A stretch of DNA of 23,036 nucleotides from CAYXGE01 sp964464435 (lineage in GTDB: Bacteria > Pseudomonadota > Gammaproteobacteria > Burkholderiales > Methylophilaceae): positions 1-23,036 of the forward strand of contig CAYXGE010000024.1 of the NCBI GenBank assembly GCA_964464435.1, written 5' to 3'. Position 1 is the stretch's first letter. Every line of letters begins with the position of its first letter. Position numbers and translations under genes: made by a program. This document shows, piece by piece, positions 1-8,457 of this stretch. The notes beneath the pieces are model-generated. The model made no database searches, had not been told where the DNA came from, and worked only from the letters and a program-made list of their open reading frames with translations.

Positions 1-117
1 CAAATGCTAACCGATATTTGCTCAGAGTTACAGGCGGTTGCGGTACATCATATTGGCAAGCAATTAGTGATTTATCGACAAGCTGAGCAAGCTAAGATTG
101 TAATACCTAAAGCCTAA
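1..117 (+). CDS. yhbY: YhbY-type RNA-binding protein, 3' end only
   Basis: The window opens inside a plus-strand frame that ends with TAA at 115-117 and gives 38 C-terminal residues. The tail contains GKQLVIYRQ followed by a short basic end. This matches the last beta strand of the CRS1/YhbY domain (GKTLVLYRP in E. coli YhbY), a KH-like fold that binds pre-50S ribosomal RNA and helps large-subunit assembly. The gene converges on the DUF4149-greA pair, an arrangement I recall from other betaproteobacteria, where yhbY sits beside greA and rlmE-ftsH. The N-terminus lies outside the window. The call rests on the short tail plus context. Confidence 0.8.
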   Translation, partial: QMLTDICSELQAVAVHHIGKQLVIYRQAEQAKIVIPKA

Positions 118-131
118 ATCAATTTTCAGTG

Positions 132-581
132 CTATTGACGGGCTTTAAGCACTAACACAAACCCAAGTAGGCTTTGAATCATATAGGCGATACTTGCTAC
201 GCCATGCCAAGTTTTAAATCGGTCAGCAAATACGCTTTGCATCACGTCCGCAGGCATCGCTTGGGTTTTTAAACTGGCTAAAATAGGTTGAATGCCAAAA
301 TGCCCAGCCAAGGTGAGCAGCAACATGACAAACACAGCCCAAAAGAAGCTTTGTTTAAGTGCTAGCGTGCCATATGCGCTTAAACGTTGTATAAGCAAAT
401 AAAATGCGCTTACCATGCCAATATAGGCAACCACGGTAAACATTTTCCCCGCTAACATGCCCGCCATTTGCCTGTCTTGTAACACATAAAACATGGTGGG
501 GGCGGCAATATAGCCAATCGCCCAAAGCGCACCCACCCACAGGGTAATAACGACTAACGCTAATTTAGCTGACCAAGCCAT
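132..581 (-). CDS. DUF4149 family inner-membrane protein
   Basis: A 149-residue, very hydrophobic protein with about four predicted membrane segments (roughly residues 7-27, 44-65, 77-98 and 128-146). The first contains LWVGALWAIGYIAAPTMF, with the Gly/Ala/Pro pattern typical of the DUF4149 (TMEM205-like) family. No catalytic motif is visible and the function is unknown. Its ATG overlaps the greA stop by one base (TAATG), so it is almost certainly co-transcribed and translationally coupled with greA. That pairing recurs next to greA in related bacteria. The family call is fairly secure; any role in transcription or membrane physiology would be a guess. Confidence 0.8.
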   Translation of the reverse strand: MAWSAKLALVVITLWVGALWAIGYIAAPTMFYVLQDRQMAGMLAGKMFTVVAYIGMVSAFYLLIQRLSAYGTLALKQSFFWAVFVMLLLTLAGHFGIQPILASLKTQAMPADVMQSVFADRFKTWHGVASIAYMIQSLLGFVLVLKARQ

Positions 582-1060
582 TAGATATATTGCACCGTAA
601 GTACTTCGTAAGATTTAATGCCACCTGGTGCCATCACTTCTGCTACATCACCTTCTGTTTTGCCAATTAAGCCGCGCGCAATGGGTGAGCTCACAGAAAT
701 TTTACCACCTTTAATGTCTGCCTCATCGTCACCCACAATTTGGTAGGTGACTACATCACCACTATCTAAATCTTCAATTTCAACCGTTGAACCAAACACA
801 CAACGCCCATCTGCATTGAGGGTTTTAGGGTCAATCACCATACAGTTGGAAAGTTTTGCTTCTAGCTCTGCAATACGACCCTCAATAAAGCTTTGCTTTT
901 CTTTGGCTGACTCATACTCTGCATTTTCAGATAAATCACCTTGCGCACGCGCTTCAGCAATTGCTTGAATAATTTCAGGGCGGTCTACGCTTCTTAGTCG
1001 TTGCAGTTCTTCTTTCATCATTTCTAAGCCACGCACGGTGACTGGAATTTGTGTTGCCAT
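581..1060 (-). CDS. greA: Transcription elongation factor GreA
   Basis: GreA enters the secondary channel of backtracked RNA polymerase and stimulates cleavage of the extruded RNA 3' end, releasing stalled complexes. The 159-residue length is normal for the family (158 in E. coli). The N-terminal coiled coil (about residues 8-75) carries the tip motif around QGDLSENAEY, residues 41-50, whose Asp and Glu coordinate the catalytic metal. The C-terminal FKBP-like domain starts near residue 80 and contains SPIARGLIGKTEGD, the conserved signature. It is third in the run carA-carB-greA. Its start follows a plausible AAAAGGG ribosome site by about 7 bases, and a hairpin with a T-run ends only about 12 bases further upstream. 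Confidence 0.97.
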   Translation of the reverse strand: MATQIPVTVRGLEMMKEELQRLRSVDRPEIIQAIAEARAQGDLSENAEYESAKEKQSFIEGRIAELEAKLSNCMVIDPKTLNADGRCVFGSTVEIEDLDSGDVVTYQIVGDDEADIKGGKISVSSPIARGLIGKTEGDVAEVMAPGGIKSYEVLTVQYI

Positions 1061-1071
1061 TTGCTAACCCT

Positions 1072-1110
1072 TTTATAAAAACAAAACCACACCCATACGA
1101 GCGTGGTTTT
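1072..1110 (-). terminator. Hairpin with T-run between carB and greA
   Basis: An 8-bp perfect stem (AAAACCAC at 1083-1090 with GTGGTTTT at 1103-1110) encloses a 12-base loop. Read on the minus strand, it is followed by GTTTTTATAAAA. It sits in the 83-base gap after carB and directly before the greA ribosome site. It could end most carAB transcripts or act as a leader attenuator for greA. On the plus strand the following sequence is a poorer T-run, so the minus orientation is preferred. Confidence 0.6.
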
Positions 1111-1143
1111 AGTAAATTGTTCTTTATTTAGTAATATCTTATT

Positions 1144-4100
1144 TTAAGTTAAGTCTTGATGCAAGCCTTGTAATGACTTGACTTCAAGCTCTTGAATATA
1201 CGCCATGCCCATGCATGCGGCTTTTGCGCCTGCTAGGGTTGTGTAGTATGTAACCTTTTGTTGCAATGCGCTACGACGAATTTCATAAGAGTCATGGATA
1301 GCTTTTTTATCTTCTGTTACATTGACAATAAAGCTAATATCACCATTTTTAATCATGTCTACAATATGCGGACGACCCTCAGCGACCTTGTTAACTGGGG
1401 TTACATTGAGCCCTGCCGCCGAAATTGCCGAGGCTGAACCCTTAGTGGCCACTAAGCTAAAGCCTAAATCATGCAAGGCTTGGGCAATTTCAATGACACG
1501 TTCACGGTCTTCTTTGCGCACGCTAATAAAGGCTTTGCCAGATTTTGGTAGTTTTGTGCCCGAACCTAATTGTGATTTTACAAAAGCCTCAGCAAAGGTT
1601 TTACCAACGCCCATGACCTCGCCCGTCGATTTCATTTCTGGGCCAAGAATGGTATCAACACCAGGAAACTTAATAAATGGGAATACGGCTTCTTTAACTG
1701 AGTAATAGGGTGGAATCACCTCTGCAGTAACACCTTGCGCTTTGAGGCTCATGCCTGCCATACAGCGCGCTGAGATTTTAGCCAACTGCAGACCACATGC
1801 TTTAGAAACAAACGGAACAGTACGTGAAGCGCGTGGATTGACTTCTAATACATAAACCGTTTCTCCCTGAATGGCAAATTGCACATTCATCAAGCCAACT
1901 ACGCCAAGTGCTTTGGCCATTTGTATGGTTTGCTTGCGTAACTCATCTTGCAAGCTTGCAGACAAACTATAAGGGGGTAATGAGCATGCTGAGTCACCTG
2001 AGTGCACACCTGCTTGCTCTACGTGCTCCATAATGCCACCAATTAGCACATCTTCGCCATCACAAATCGCATCAACATCGACTTCAAGCGCATCGTTTAA
2101 GAATCTATCCAACAATACTGGCGATTCATTAGAGACTTTTACTGCCTCGCGCATGTAGCGCTCAAGCTGGCTTTGCTCATGCACAATTTCCATGGCGCGA
2201 CCACCCAGTACATAACTTGGACGCACTACCAATGGATAACCAATTTCTTCTGCCAAACGCAAGGCCTCTGCTTCTGCTCGCGCTGTTCTATTTGGCGGCT
2301 GTTTTAGGCCAAGCTCATGCAACATTTTTTGAAAACGCTCACGATCTTCTGCACGGTCGATTGCATCAGGACTAGTGCCAATAATTGGCACCCCTGCTTT
2401 TTCTAAGTCACGCGCCAATTTGAGCGGTGTTTGACCGCCGTATTGCACAATTACACCAATAGGTTTTTCTAAAGCAACCACTTCGAGTACATCTTCTAAC
2501 GTCAGTGGCTCAAAATAAAGCCTGTCTGAAGTATCATAATCAGTTGAAACGGTCTCAGGGTTACAGTTCACCATGATGGTTTCATACCCATCATCACGCA
2601 ATGCGAATGCCGCATGCACACAGCAGTAATCAAACTCAATGCCTTGACCAATGCGATTTGGACCGCCACCAAGCACCATGATTTTCTTCTTGTTAGTAGG
2701 TTGCGCTTCGCACTCTTCTTCATAGGTAGAGTACATATAGGCAGTATTGGTGGCAAATTCTGCAGCGCAAGTATCCACGCGCTTATACACTGGGCGCACT
2801 TTTAATGCTTGGCGATACGCGCGCACTGCATGCTGGTCTGTGCCTAGTAATTTAGCTAAGCGACGATCAGAAAAGCCTTTACGTTTTAGTTTAAATAGAG
2901 AATGCTGATCCAAATCTGCCAAACTCTTGTTATGTAGCGCTTTTTCTTGAAGGATAATGTCTTCAATTTGCACTAAGAACCACGGGTCTATTTTTGAAAT
3001 ATTGAACACTTGTTCAATAGTCATGCCAGCACGGAATGCATCACCCACATACCATATACGTTCTGGACCAGGCTCACCCATCTCTTTTGCAATAATATCT
3101 ATATCTGTGGTTTTTTCATCCAAACCATCAACGCCAACTTCTAAGCCACGTAATGCCTTTTGGAAAGACTCTTGAAATGTGCGCCCCATCGCCATCACTT
3201 CACCTACAGATTTCATCTGTGTGGTTAAACGGCTATCCGCTTGCGGAAATTTTTCAAAAGCAAAACGTGGCACTTTGGTGACCACATAATCAATACTTGG
3301 CTCAAACGATGCAGGCGTTGCACCACCAGTAATATCATTACGCAACTCATCTAGCGTGTAACCAATTGCCAGCTTAGCCGCTACTTTAGCAATAGGAAAG
3401 CCTGTGGCTTTAGATGCTAAAGCCGATGAACGAGATACACGTGGATTCATTTCAATGACAATCATGCGGCCGTCGACGGGGTTAATCGAAAACTGTACGT
3501 TTGAACCACCCGTTTCAACACCAATTTCACGCAGAATTGCCAAAGATGCGTTACGCATGATTTGGTATTCTTTATCGGTAAGCGTTTGTGCAGGCGCAAC
3601 AGTAATAGAGTCGCCTGTGTGCACACCCATAGGGTCTAAGTTTTCAATGGAGCAAACAATAATGCAGTTATCTGCTTTATCGCGCACCACTTCCATCTCA
3701 TATTCTTTCCAACCAAGCATCGACTCTTCAATCAAAAGCTCTTTTGTTGGGGATGCTTCAAGACCGCGCTCACAAATAGCCACAAACTCTTCACGATTGT
3801 AGGCAATTCCTCCACCACTGCCACCCATGGTGAAAGATGGACGAATAATCGCTGGGTAGCCAATATTAGCTTGCACTTGCAGAGCTTCTTCTAAGCTGTG
3901 CGCAATAGCGGATTTTGCTGAGCCCAAGCCAATTTTGGTCATGGCTTCTTTAAATTTCTGGCGATCCTCTGCCTTATCAATCGCTTCTTTGGTTGCGCCT
4001 ATCATCTCTACGTTATATTTAGCCAACACGCCGTGTTTATCTAAATCTAAAGCACAATTCAGCGCAGTTTGCCCACCCATGGTCGGCAATAGCGCATCTG

Positions 4101-4347
4101 GTCTTTCTTTAGCAATAATCTTTTCAACGATTTGCCAAGTAATCGGCTCAATATAAGTCGCATCTGCCATCTCAGGGTCAGTCATGATAGTGGCTGGATT
4201 AGAGTTCACCAAAATCACGCGATAGCCCTCTTCACGCAAGGCTTTACATGCTTGTGCACCTGAGTAGTCAAACTCGCAGGCTTGCCCAATCACAATCGGG
4301 CCGGCACCGATAATTAAAATACTTTTGATGTCGGTTCTTTTCGCCAT
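1144..4347 (-). CDS. carB: Carbamoyl-phosphate synthase large subunit
   Basis: CarB makes carbamoyl phosphate from bicarbonate, two ATP and ammonia channelled from CarA, feeding both pyrimidine and arginine synthesis in the cytoplasm. The 1067 residues (1073 in E. coli) show the expected tandem layout. The first ATP-grasp half starts with GAGPIVIGQACEFDYSG near residue 14. An oligomerisation linker follows. The second half starts with GGGPNRIGQGIEFDY near residue 560. A C-terminal MGS-like allosteric domain begins at about residue 935 and is the site where UMP and ornithine act in enterobacteria. Conserved blocks such as EVNPRASRTVPFVSKA are intact. The ATG abuts the carA stop with no gap (TAAATG), which implies translational coupling and balanced subunit synthesis. 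Confidence 0.98.
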   Translation of the reverse strand: MAKRTDIKSILIIGAGPIVIGQACEFDYSGAQACKALREEGYRVILVNSNPATIMTDPEMADATYIEPITWQIVEKIIAKERPDALLPTMGGQTALNCALDLDKHGVLAKYNVEMIGATKEAIDKAEDRQKFKEAMTKIGLGSAKSAIAHSLEEALQVQANIGYPAIIRPSFTMGGSGGGIAYNREEFVAICERGLEASPTKELLIEESMLGWKEYEMEVVRDKADNCIIVCSIENLDPMGVHTGDSITVAPAQTLTDKEYQIMRNASLAILREIGVETGGSNVQFSINPVDGRMIVIEMNPRVSRSSALASKATGFPIAKVAAKLAIGYTLDELRNDITGGATPASFEPSIDYVVTKVPRFAFEKFPQADSRLTTQMKSVGEVMAMGRTFQESFQKALRGLEVGVDGLDEKTTDIDIIAKEMGEPGPERIWYVGDAFRAGMTIEQVFNISKIDPWFLVQIEDIILQEKALHNKSLADLDQHSLFKLKRKGFSDRRLAKLLGTDQHAVRAYRQALKVRPVYKRVDTCAAEFATNTAYMYSTYEEECEAQPTNKKKIMVLGGGPNRIGQGIEFDYCCVHAAFALRDDGYETIMVNCNPETVSTDYDTSDRLYFEPLTLEDVLEVVALEKPIGVIVQYGGQTPLKLARDLEKAGVPIIGTSPDAIDRAEDRERFQKMLHELGLKQPPNRTARAEAEALRLAEEIGYPLVVRPSYVLGGRAMEIVHEQSQLERYMREAVKVSNESPVLLDRFLNDALEVDVDAICDGEDVLIGGIMEHVEQAGVHSGDSACSLPPYSLSASLQDELRKQTIQMAKALGVVGLMNVQFAIQGETVYVLEVNPRASRTVPFVSKACGLQLAKISARCMAGMSLKAQGVTAEVIPPYYSVKEAVFPFIKFPGVDTILGPEMKSTGEVMGVGKTFAEAFVKSQLGSGTKLPKSGKAFISVRKEDRERVIEIAQALHDLGFSLVATKGSASAISAAGLNVTPVNKVAEGRPHIVDMIKNGDISFIVNVTEDKKAIHDSYEIRRSALQQKVTYYTTLAGAKAACMGMAYIQELEVKSLQGLHQDLT

Positions 4348-5487
4348 TTAGACTGACTTTCTTTCTTGCATTAATTCAATAAATTGATCAAACAGTACGC
4401 TCATTTCTTGCGGGCCTGGGCTGGCTTCTGGGTGACCTTGGAAGCTAAAAGCAGGTTTATCGGTGCGCGCAATACCTTGCAAACTACCATCAAACAATGA
4501 CACATGCGTCACTTTGACATTAGCAGGCAAAGTGGCAGGGTCTGCGGCAAAACCATGGTTTTGGCTGGTGATATACACGCGCTTGCTTGCCACATCTTGC
4601 ACAGGATGATTAGCACCGTGGTGGCCAAACTTCATTTTGAGCGTTTTTGCACCGCTGGCGAGCGCCAACAACTGATGCCCTAAGCAAATACCAAAAGTCG
4701 GAATACCTGTATCTACCAGCGTCTTAATTGCCTTAATGGCGTAATCACATGGTTCTGGGTCGCCAGGGCCGTTAGACAAGAAAATACCATCTGGTTTATA
4801 AGCCAAGGCTTGCTCGGCTGTCGATTGCGCGGGTAAAACAGTGACCTTACAGCCACGTGACACCAACATGCGCAAAATATTGCGTTTCACACCGTAGTCA
4901 AAAGCCACCACGTGGAATTGCTGTTCAGTTGAGTTTGCAAAACCTTTACCTAATGCCCACTCACCTTCTGTAAAATCATAAGCCTGCTGGCAAGTCACTA
5001 CTTTGGCTAAATCCATGCCTGCCAAACCAGGAAAGCCCTTGGCTAACTGCAAGGCTTGCGCTTCATCTGCGCTTTCACCGGCCATGATGCAACCTGCTTG
5101 CGCACCTTTTTCACGCAAGATACGGGTCAATTTACGCGTATCAATATCAGCGATGGCAACAACATTATTGGCTTTTAAATAATCAGATAAATTTTGTTGG
5201 CTTCGGAAATTACTTTCCAGCAAAGGCAAGTCACGAATGATTAAGCCTGCGGCATACACTTTGCCTGACTCCACATCTTCGCTATTGGTGCCGTAGTTGC
5301 CAATGTGCGGATAAGTCAGGGTGACAATTTGCTCGGTATAAGATGGATCGGTGAGAATTTCTTGATAGCCGGTGATAGAGGTATTAAACACCACCTCACC
5401 CACCGTATGCCCAGTTGCGCCAATGGCAATGCCTTTAAAAACAGTTCCATCTGCTAACACTAAAATGGCTGGAATTGTTTTTGACAC
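4348..5487 (-). CDS. carA: Carbamoyl-phosphate synthase small (glutaminase) subunit
   Basis: CarA hydrolyses glutamine and passes ammonia to CarB. I place the start at a GTG at 5487, because GGAG lies six bases upstream and the resulting 379 residues match the family (382 in E. coli). The longer frame starting at 5523 would add twelve residues without homology. The N-terminal CPSase small-chain domain covers about residues 1-150. The class I glutamine amidotransferase domain has its nucleophile Cys at about residue 268 (FGICLGHQ) and the His/Glu pair at about 352 and 354 (GHPEASPGP), almost identical spacing to E. coli C269/H353/E355. It is the first gene of carA-carB, with its own promoter overlapping the end of the upstream DUF2238 gene. 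Confidence 0.97.
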   Translation of the reverse strand: MSKTIPAILVLADGTVFKGIAIGATGHTVGEVVFNTSITGYQEILTDPSYTEQIVTLTYPHIGNYGTNSEDVESGKVYAAGLIIRDLPLLESNFRSQQNLSDYLKANNVVAIADIDTRKLTRILREKGAQAGCIMAGESADEAQALQLAKGFPGLAGMDLAKVVTCQQAYDFTEGEWALGKGFANSTEQQFHVVAFDYGVKRNILRMLVSRGCKVTVLPAQSTAEQALAYKPDGIFLSNGPGDPEPCDYAIKAIKTLVDTGIPTFGICLGHQLLALASGAKTLKMKFGHHGANHPVQDVASKRVYITSQNHGFAADPATLPANVKVTHVSLFDGSLQGIARTDKPAFSFQGHPEASPGPQEMSVLFDQFIELMQERKSV

Positions 5488-5583
5488 CTTGCGCTCCTTT
5501 GTTTTTAATACGAAACACATCATTTGGTAAGCCTGCGTTGCGCCCGAACAAAACTTTGTTGCGCTATAAACAGTAGATGTGCA

Positions 5584-5617
5584 AAACGGGAAAAGCTTAG
5601 ATAAACTCTTCCCGTTT
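5584..5617 (-). terminator. Hairpin in the carA leader (terminator or attenuator)
   Basis: A perfect 9-bp GC-containing stem, AAACGGGAA (5584-5592) with TTCCCGTTT (5609-5617), has a 16-base loop. On the minus strand the 3' arm runs into TTTTG. It is 33 bases past the end of the DUF2238 gene, so it may terminate the bamE-dapB transcript. However, the predicted carA promoter lies upstream of it, so it would also sit at about +6 to +40 of the carA message. Confidence 0.55.
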
Positions 5618-5629
5618 CAGAATTGATGC

Positions 5630-5658
5630 ATTATAGCTGAAAGCGAAAAATCACTCAA
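5630..5658 (-). promoter_or_regulatory. Predicted sigma70 promoter for carAB
   Basis: On the minus strand TTGAGT (-35, 5653-5658) and a perfect TATAAT (-10, 5630-5635) are separated by exactly 17 bases. The -35 box overlaps the stop codon of the DUF2238 gene. Transcription would begin near 5622-5624, giving a leader of about 136 bases before the carA GTG. The boxes are read directly; activity is inferred. Confidence 0.6.
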
Positions 5659-6262
5659 GCTTTGCCATCGACTTATCGTGTACTTTTGCCAAACTCAATT
5701 GTGCTATCAACGCGCCAATGAGCGCCAAACACATGTCCCACTGCGTATCCCAAACATCGCCTTGTGTACCCAAAAAGGCTTCAGCCTGAGTTCCACTCCA
5801 CTCTGCCACCCACCACTCAATGAGCTCATAAAAAGCACTGATGCTTAAACAGATACAAGTAACCAGAAATAATAACCATGCATGAGATTGCAATACTTGC
5901 TTGCGAATCAGGATTTCTCGCGCCACCATTGCAGGCACAAACCCTTGCGCAAAATGGCCAACTCGGTCGTAATAATTTCTATCTAATTGAAAGCTATCAC
6001 GCAAGCTATTAAACCAAGGCACTTCTGCATAAGTGTAATGCCCGCCCACCATCAAAATGACCGCATGCAAGGTAAGTAAGCCCAATACTAAATTGCTCAA
6101 ACGGAAGGTATTTCGATAAACATAAACCAATGGCAACCCAATCAGCACAGGCGCCACTTCTAAAAGCCAAGTGAAATAATCTTTAGGGTGAATCGCCGAC
6201 CAAACAAAAACACCCGACAATATCAACAATAGCATCTGCTGATAATGACGGGTGTTTTGCAT
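5651..6262 (-). CDS. DUF2238 (YjdF-like) inner-membrane protein
   Basis: A 203-residue protein with about six predicted membrane segments. It contains the family landmarks HYTYAEVP, NYYDRVGHFAQGF and FYELIEWWVA, followed by a conserved Asp-rich stretch near GTQGDVWDTQWDM. I recognise this as the YjdF/DUF2238 family, whose biochemical role is unknown. The ATG at 6262 has GAGAAG just upstream and is preferred over an in-frame TTG four codons earlier. It follows dapB at about 20 bases and probably rides on the bamE-dapB transcript. Nothing in the sequence ties it functionally to lysine or pyrimidine synthesis. Confidence 0.85.
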   Translation of the reverse strand: MQNTRHYQQMLLLILSGVFVWSAIHPKDYFTWLLEVAPVLIGLPLVYVYRNTFRLSNLVLGLLTLHAVILMVGGHYTYAEVPWFNSLRDSFQLDRNYYDRVGHFAQGFVPAMVAREILIRKQVLQSHAWLLFLVTCICLSISAFYELIEWWVAEWSGTQAEAFLGTQGDVWDTQWDMCLALIGALIAQLSLAKVHDKSMAKLE

Positions 6263-6283
6263 ATCGCTTCTCAATAGGCTTAT

Positions 6284-7093
6284 TTAAGTTTTGACGAAAC
6301 CTAATACATCGCGCATATCAAACAAACCCGTTGGCTTGTCTGCCAGATATTTGGCGGCACGCAACGCGCCCAAGGCAAAGGTCGCGCGGCTAGAGGCTTT
6401 ATGCGTTAGCTCAACGCGTTCACCAATGCCAGCCAGCACCACCGTATGGTCGCCCACCACATCGCCACCGCGCATGGTGGCAAAGCCTATGGTACCTGCT
6501 TCACGCTCGCCCGTTACGCCTTCACGCGCATATACTGCACAGTCTTTTAAGGCTTGATTAATGCCTTTGGCAGCCGCCTCGCCTAAACGCAAAGCAGTGC
6601 CAGAAGGGGCATCCACTTTGTGTCTATGGTGCATTTCCACCACTTCAATATCATAACCATCACTTAGCACTTTGGCGGCTTGTTCTACCAAGTTAATCAA
6701 CAACGTCACACCAACACTCATATTGGGCGCAAATACTATGCCTATTTTTTTTGAGGCTTGTGTAATCTGCTCTTTTTCCACGTCGGAAAAACCTGTGGTG
6801 CCAATTACCAATTTTACATTTGCTTGTTGGCAAGCTTGCAAATACTGCATACTAGCTTCTGGACGGGTAAAATCTACCAGCACATCAGCGCCATTGAGCG
6901 CCTGTTGTATATCGCTAGAAATTAATACTCCAGTACTTTTGCCAAATTGCTCCCCTGCATCACGCCCCAACATCGGACTGCCCACACGGTCCAGAGCAGC
7001 ATGTAGCTTTAAACTTGCATCAGCAAATACTCCCTCTAGCAAAGCATGTCCCATTCGACCTGTTACGCCAGCAATTACAATTTTCAGTGTCAT
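6284..7093 (-). CDS. dapB: 4-hydroxy-tetrahydrodipicolinate reductase
   Basis: DapB reduces the DapA product with NAD(P)H in the diaminopimelate pathway that supplies lysine and peptidoglycan. Its 269 residues fit the family (273 in E. coli). The N-terminal Rossmann fold opens with VIAGVTGRMG (residues 6-15, GxxGRMG). The substrate-binding signature EMHHRHKVDAPSGTA near residue 155 holds the catalytic His and Lys. The C-terminus has the usual LGALRAAKYLADKPTGLFDMRDVLG end. AAAGAG lies eight bases before the ATG. It is second in the bamE-dapB-DUF2238 run, with a 27-base gap after bamE. Confidence 0.97.
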   Translation of the reverse strand: MTLKIVIAGVTGRMGHALLEGVFADASLKLHAALDRVGSPMLGRDAGEQFGKSTGVLISSDIQQALNGADVLVDFTRPEASMQYLQACQQANVKLVIGTTGFSDVEKEQITQASKKIGIVFAPNMSVGVTLLINLVEQAAKVLSDGYDIEVVEMHHRHKVDAPSGTALRLGEAAAKGINQALKDCAVYAREGVTGEREAGTIGFATMRGGDVVGDHTVVLAGIGERVELTHKASSRATFALGALRAAKYLADKPTGLFDMRDVLGFVKT

Positions 7094-7120
7094 TTCAATA
7101 CTCTTTAAATTTTAATTCTT

Positions 7121-8425
7121 CTAAAAACCTATTTTTTCTAGCATGCGCTCAAATATGCCAGGCTCAGAGGTATCTGGAGATGGTGGCACTTTTGCCGCTG
7201 GGCTTGGTTTTAGCGATACTTCACTGACAGGTACATCCATGGATGGGGCATCTGCCAATGTGCGTGATAATCTCAATTGTGGTGGAATATCTGGTGTCGC
7301 ATTAATCTTAGCGATTGGTTTATCGCTAAGTATTTTAAGTTTTTTGTCCAATAATAATGTTGGCGACTCAAGCTCAGTGTTGTAACTTTGGTACACATCA
7401 TCTGTCTTCGCAACATCTGGCTTGTTTTCTGCCATTGTAGCCTCTGGTGAAGGCTCAGGCGCTAACACTGGCTCTTCTTTTGATGCCACAACTTCTGGTG
7501 TTGCTTCAGCGACTGGTGCTGGCATTTGTGGCTCTGGCTGTAAAGGCGCGCTAGCAACTGCAGTTGCTTCAACTACTGGCGCAACAACATCAGCTACCGT
7601 TTCCACCGCAGGTTTTGCCACCTCAACCGTCTCAGAAGCTGATTCTGCAATCGCTGGCGCACTCGCTACAACAGTCGCTTCAATTGGCACTGCCAATAAT
7701 GAAGTCGTTGCATCTTCTTCTTTCTTAGTTGGCTCAACCTTCTCCGCAGCGGCTTCTGCCACTTGTTGAGTTGTAGACATTTCAGGTGGGCTTGCTTGCG
7801 CTAGTTCTGCCATTGCTTTAGCTTGTAGTTGCGTGTCTTTAGCTGCATCTTCAGCTTTGCTTAAGGCACTCTTATCTGCCACTTCAGCTTCATTTGATTT
7901 CCAGAATTTCAATTTATCAAGTAATGAGCCTTCATCTGCTTTTTCGCTTGCGCCCTTAGCTGCAAGCGCACTATTTGGTTGAGCCTCACGTGCGTTCCAG
8001 AACTTTAATTTTTCAACAAAAGTACGTTTATCTGCTTGCTCAAGCATGACATCAGACTTTGGTAAACTGGCTGGGTCAAGCGTTCCTTCTGGGATAGGGT
8101 CACCGGCAATTTTGTCTAGCACATCATTTTTAAAATACAAAATCACACGATTCTGCTGGGTGATTTTATTTTCATGGCGATATTGGTATAGGTAATCCCA
8201 TCTGTCTTTATGAAAGGTATCTTGAATTAAAGGCGTGCCCAATACATATTTGACCTGCGATTTACTCATACCAGGACGCACTTGGTCCATCATTTTGGAG
8301 GTCACTACATTACCTTGTTGAATATCAAGCTTGTAGGACTTAAAACTAGGCAAGGTGGATGAACAGGCAACGCACGTTAACGTTACCCACAACAATAAAA
8401 ATACATTTTTTTGGCGCATTGACAT
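7121..8425 (-). CDS. bamE: BamE outer-membrane assembly lipoprotein with a long C-terminal extension
   Basis: BamE is a small lipoprotein of the beta-barrel assembly machine. Residues 1-20 form a signal peptide ending LTCVA-C21. The -3 position is Cys, so the lipobox is unorthodox though usable. Residues 30-112 are a clear SmpA/BamE domain, with VRPGMSKSQVKYVLGTP, WDYLYQYR and ILYFKNDVLDKIAGDPIP. Normal BamE would end there (about 113 residues in E. coli), but this protein continues to 434. The extension is Ala/Pro/Glu/Val-rich and probably disordered. Two near copies of EKLKFW/DKLKFW motifs lie at residues 136-148 and 168-180, and a similar amphipathic FERMLEKIGF closes the C-terminus. The gene is divergent from fur and heads bamE-dapB. 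Start could also be Met3. Confidence 0.9.
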   Translation of the reverse strand: MSMRQKNVFLLLWVTLTCVACSSTLPSFKSYKLDIQQGNVVTSKMMDQVRPGMSKSQVKYVLGTPLIQDTFHKDRWDYLYQYRHENKITQQNRVILYFKNDVLDKIAGDPIPEGTLDPASLPKSDVMLEQADKRTFVEKLKFWNAREAQPNSALAAKGASEKADEGSLLDKLKFWKSNEAEVADKSALSKAEDAAKDTQLQAKAMAELAQASPPEMSTTQQVAEAAAEKVEPTKKEEDATTSLLAVPIEATVVASAPAIAESASETVEVAKPAVETVADVVAPVVEATAVASAPLQPEPQMPAPVAEATPEVVASKEEPVLAPEPSPEATMAENKPDVAKTDDVYQSYNTELESPTLLLDKKLKILSDKPIAKINATPDIPPQLRLSRTLADAPSMDVPVSEVSLKPSPAAKVPPSPDTSEPGIFERMLEKIGF

Positions 8426-8438
8426 GACTTAATTTGTA

Positions 8439-8457
8439 AATAACGATAATATAACAC
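8439..8457. promoter_or_regulatory. Weak Fur-box-like site between bamE and fur
   Basis: The bases around AATAAC-GATAAT match the first two GATAAT hexamers of the Fur consensus at 4/6 and 6/6, but the third inverted hexamer is poor (about 11/19 overall). It overlaps the predicted bamE -10 and sits upstream of fur, so autoregulation is plausible. The match is marginal in AT-rich sequence. Confidence 0.25.

Noticed and set aside
128..153. Short inverted repeat AGTGCT/AGCACT at the yhbY/DUF4149 junction
   Set aside because: A 6-bp stem with a 14-base loop and no T-run on either strand is too weak to call a terminator.
5488..5523. ATG at 5523 as the carA start
   Set aside because: The GTG at 5487 has GGAG at ideal spacing and gives active-site positions nearly identical to E. 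coli CarA.
7142..7769. Plus-strand frames opposite bamE rich in Ala, Ser and Thr
   Set aside because: They mirror the low-complexity bamE tail on the opposite strand and have no start signals or recognisable protein features.
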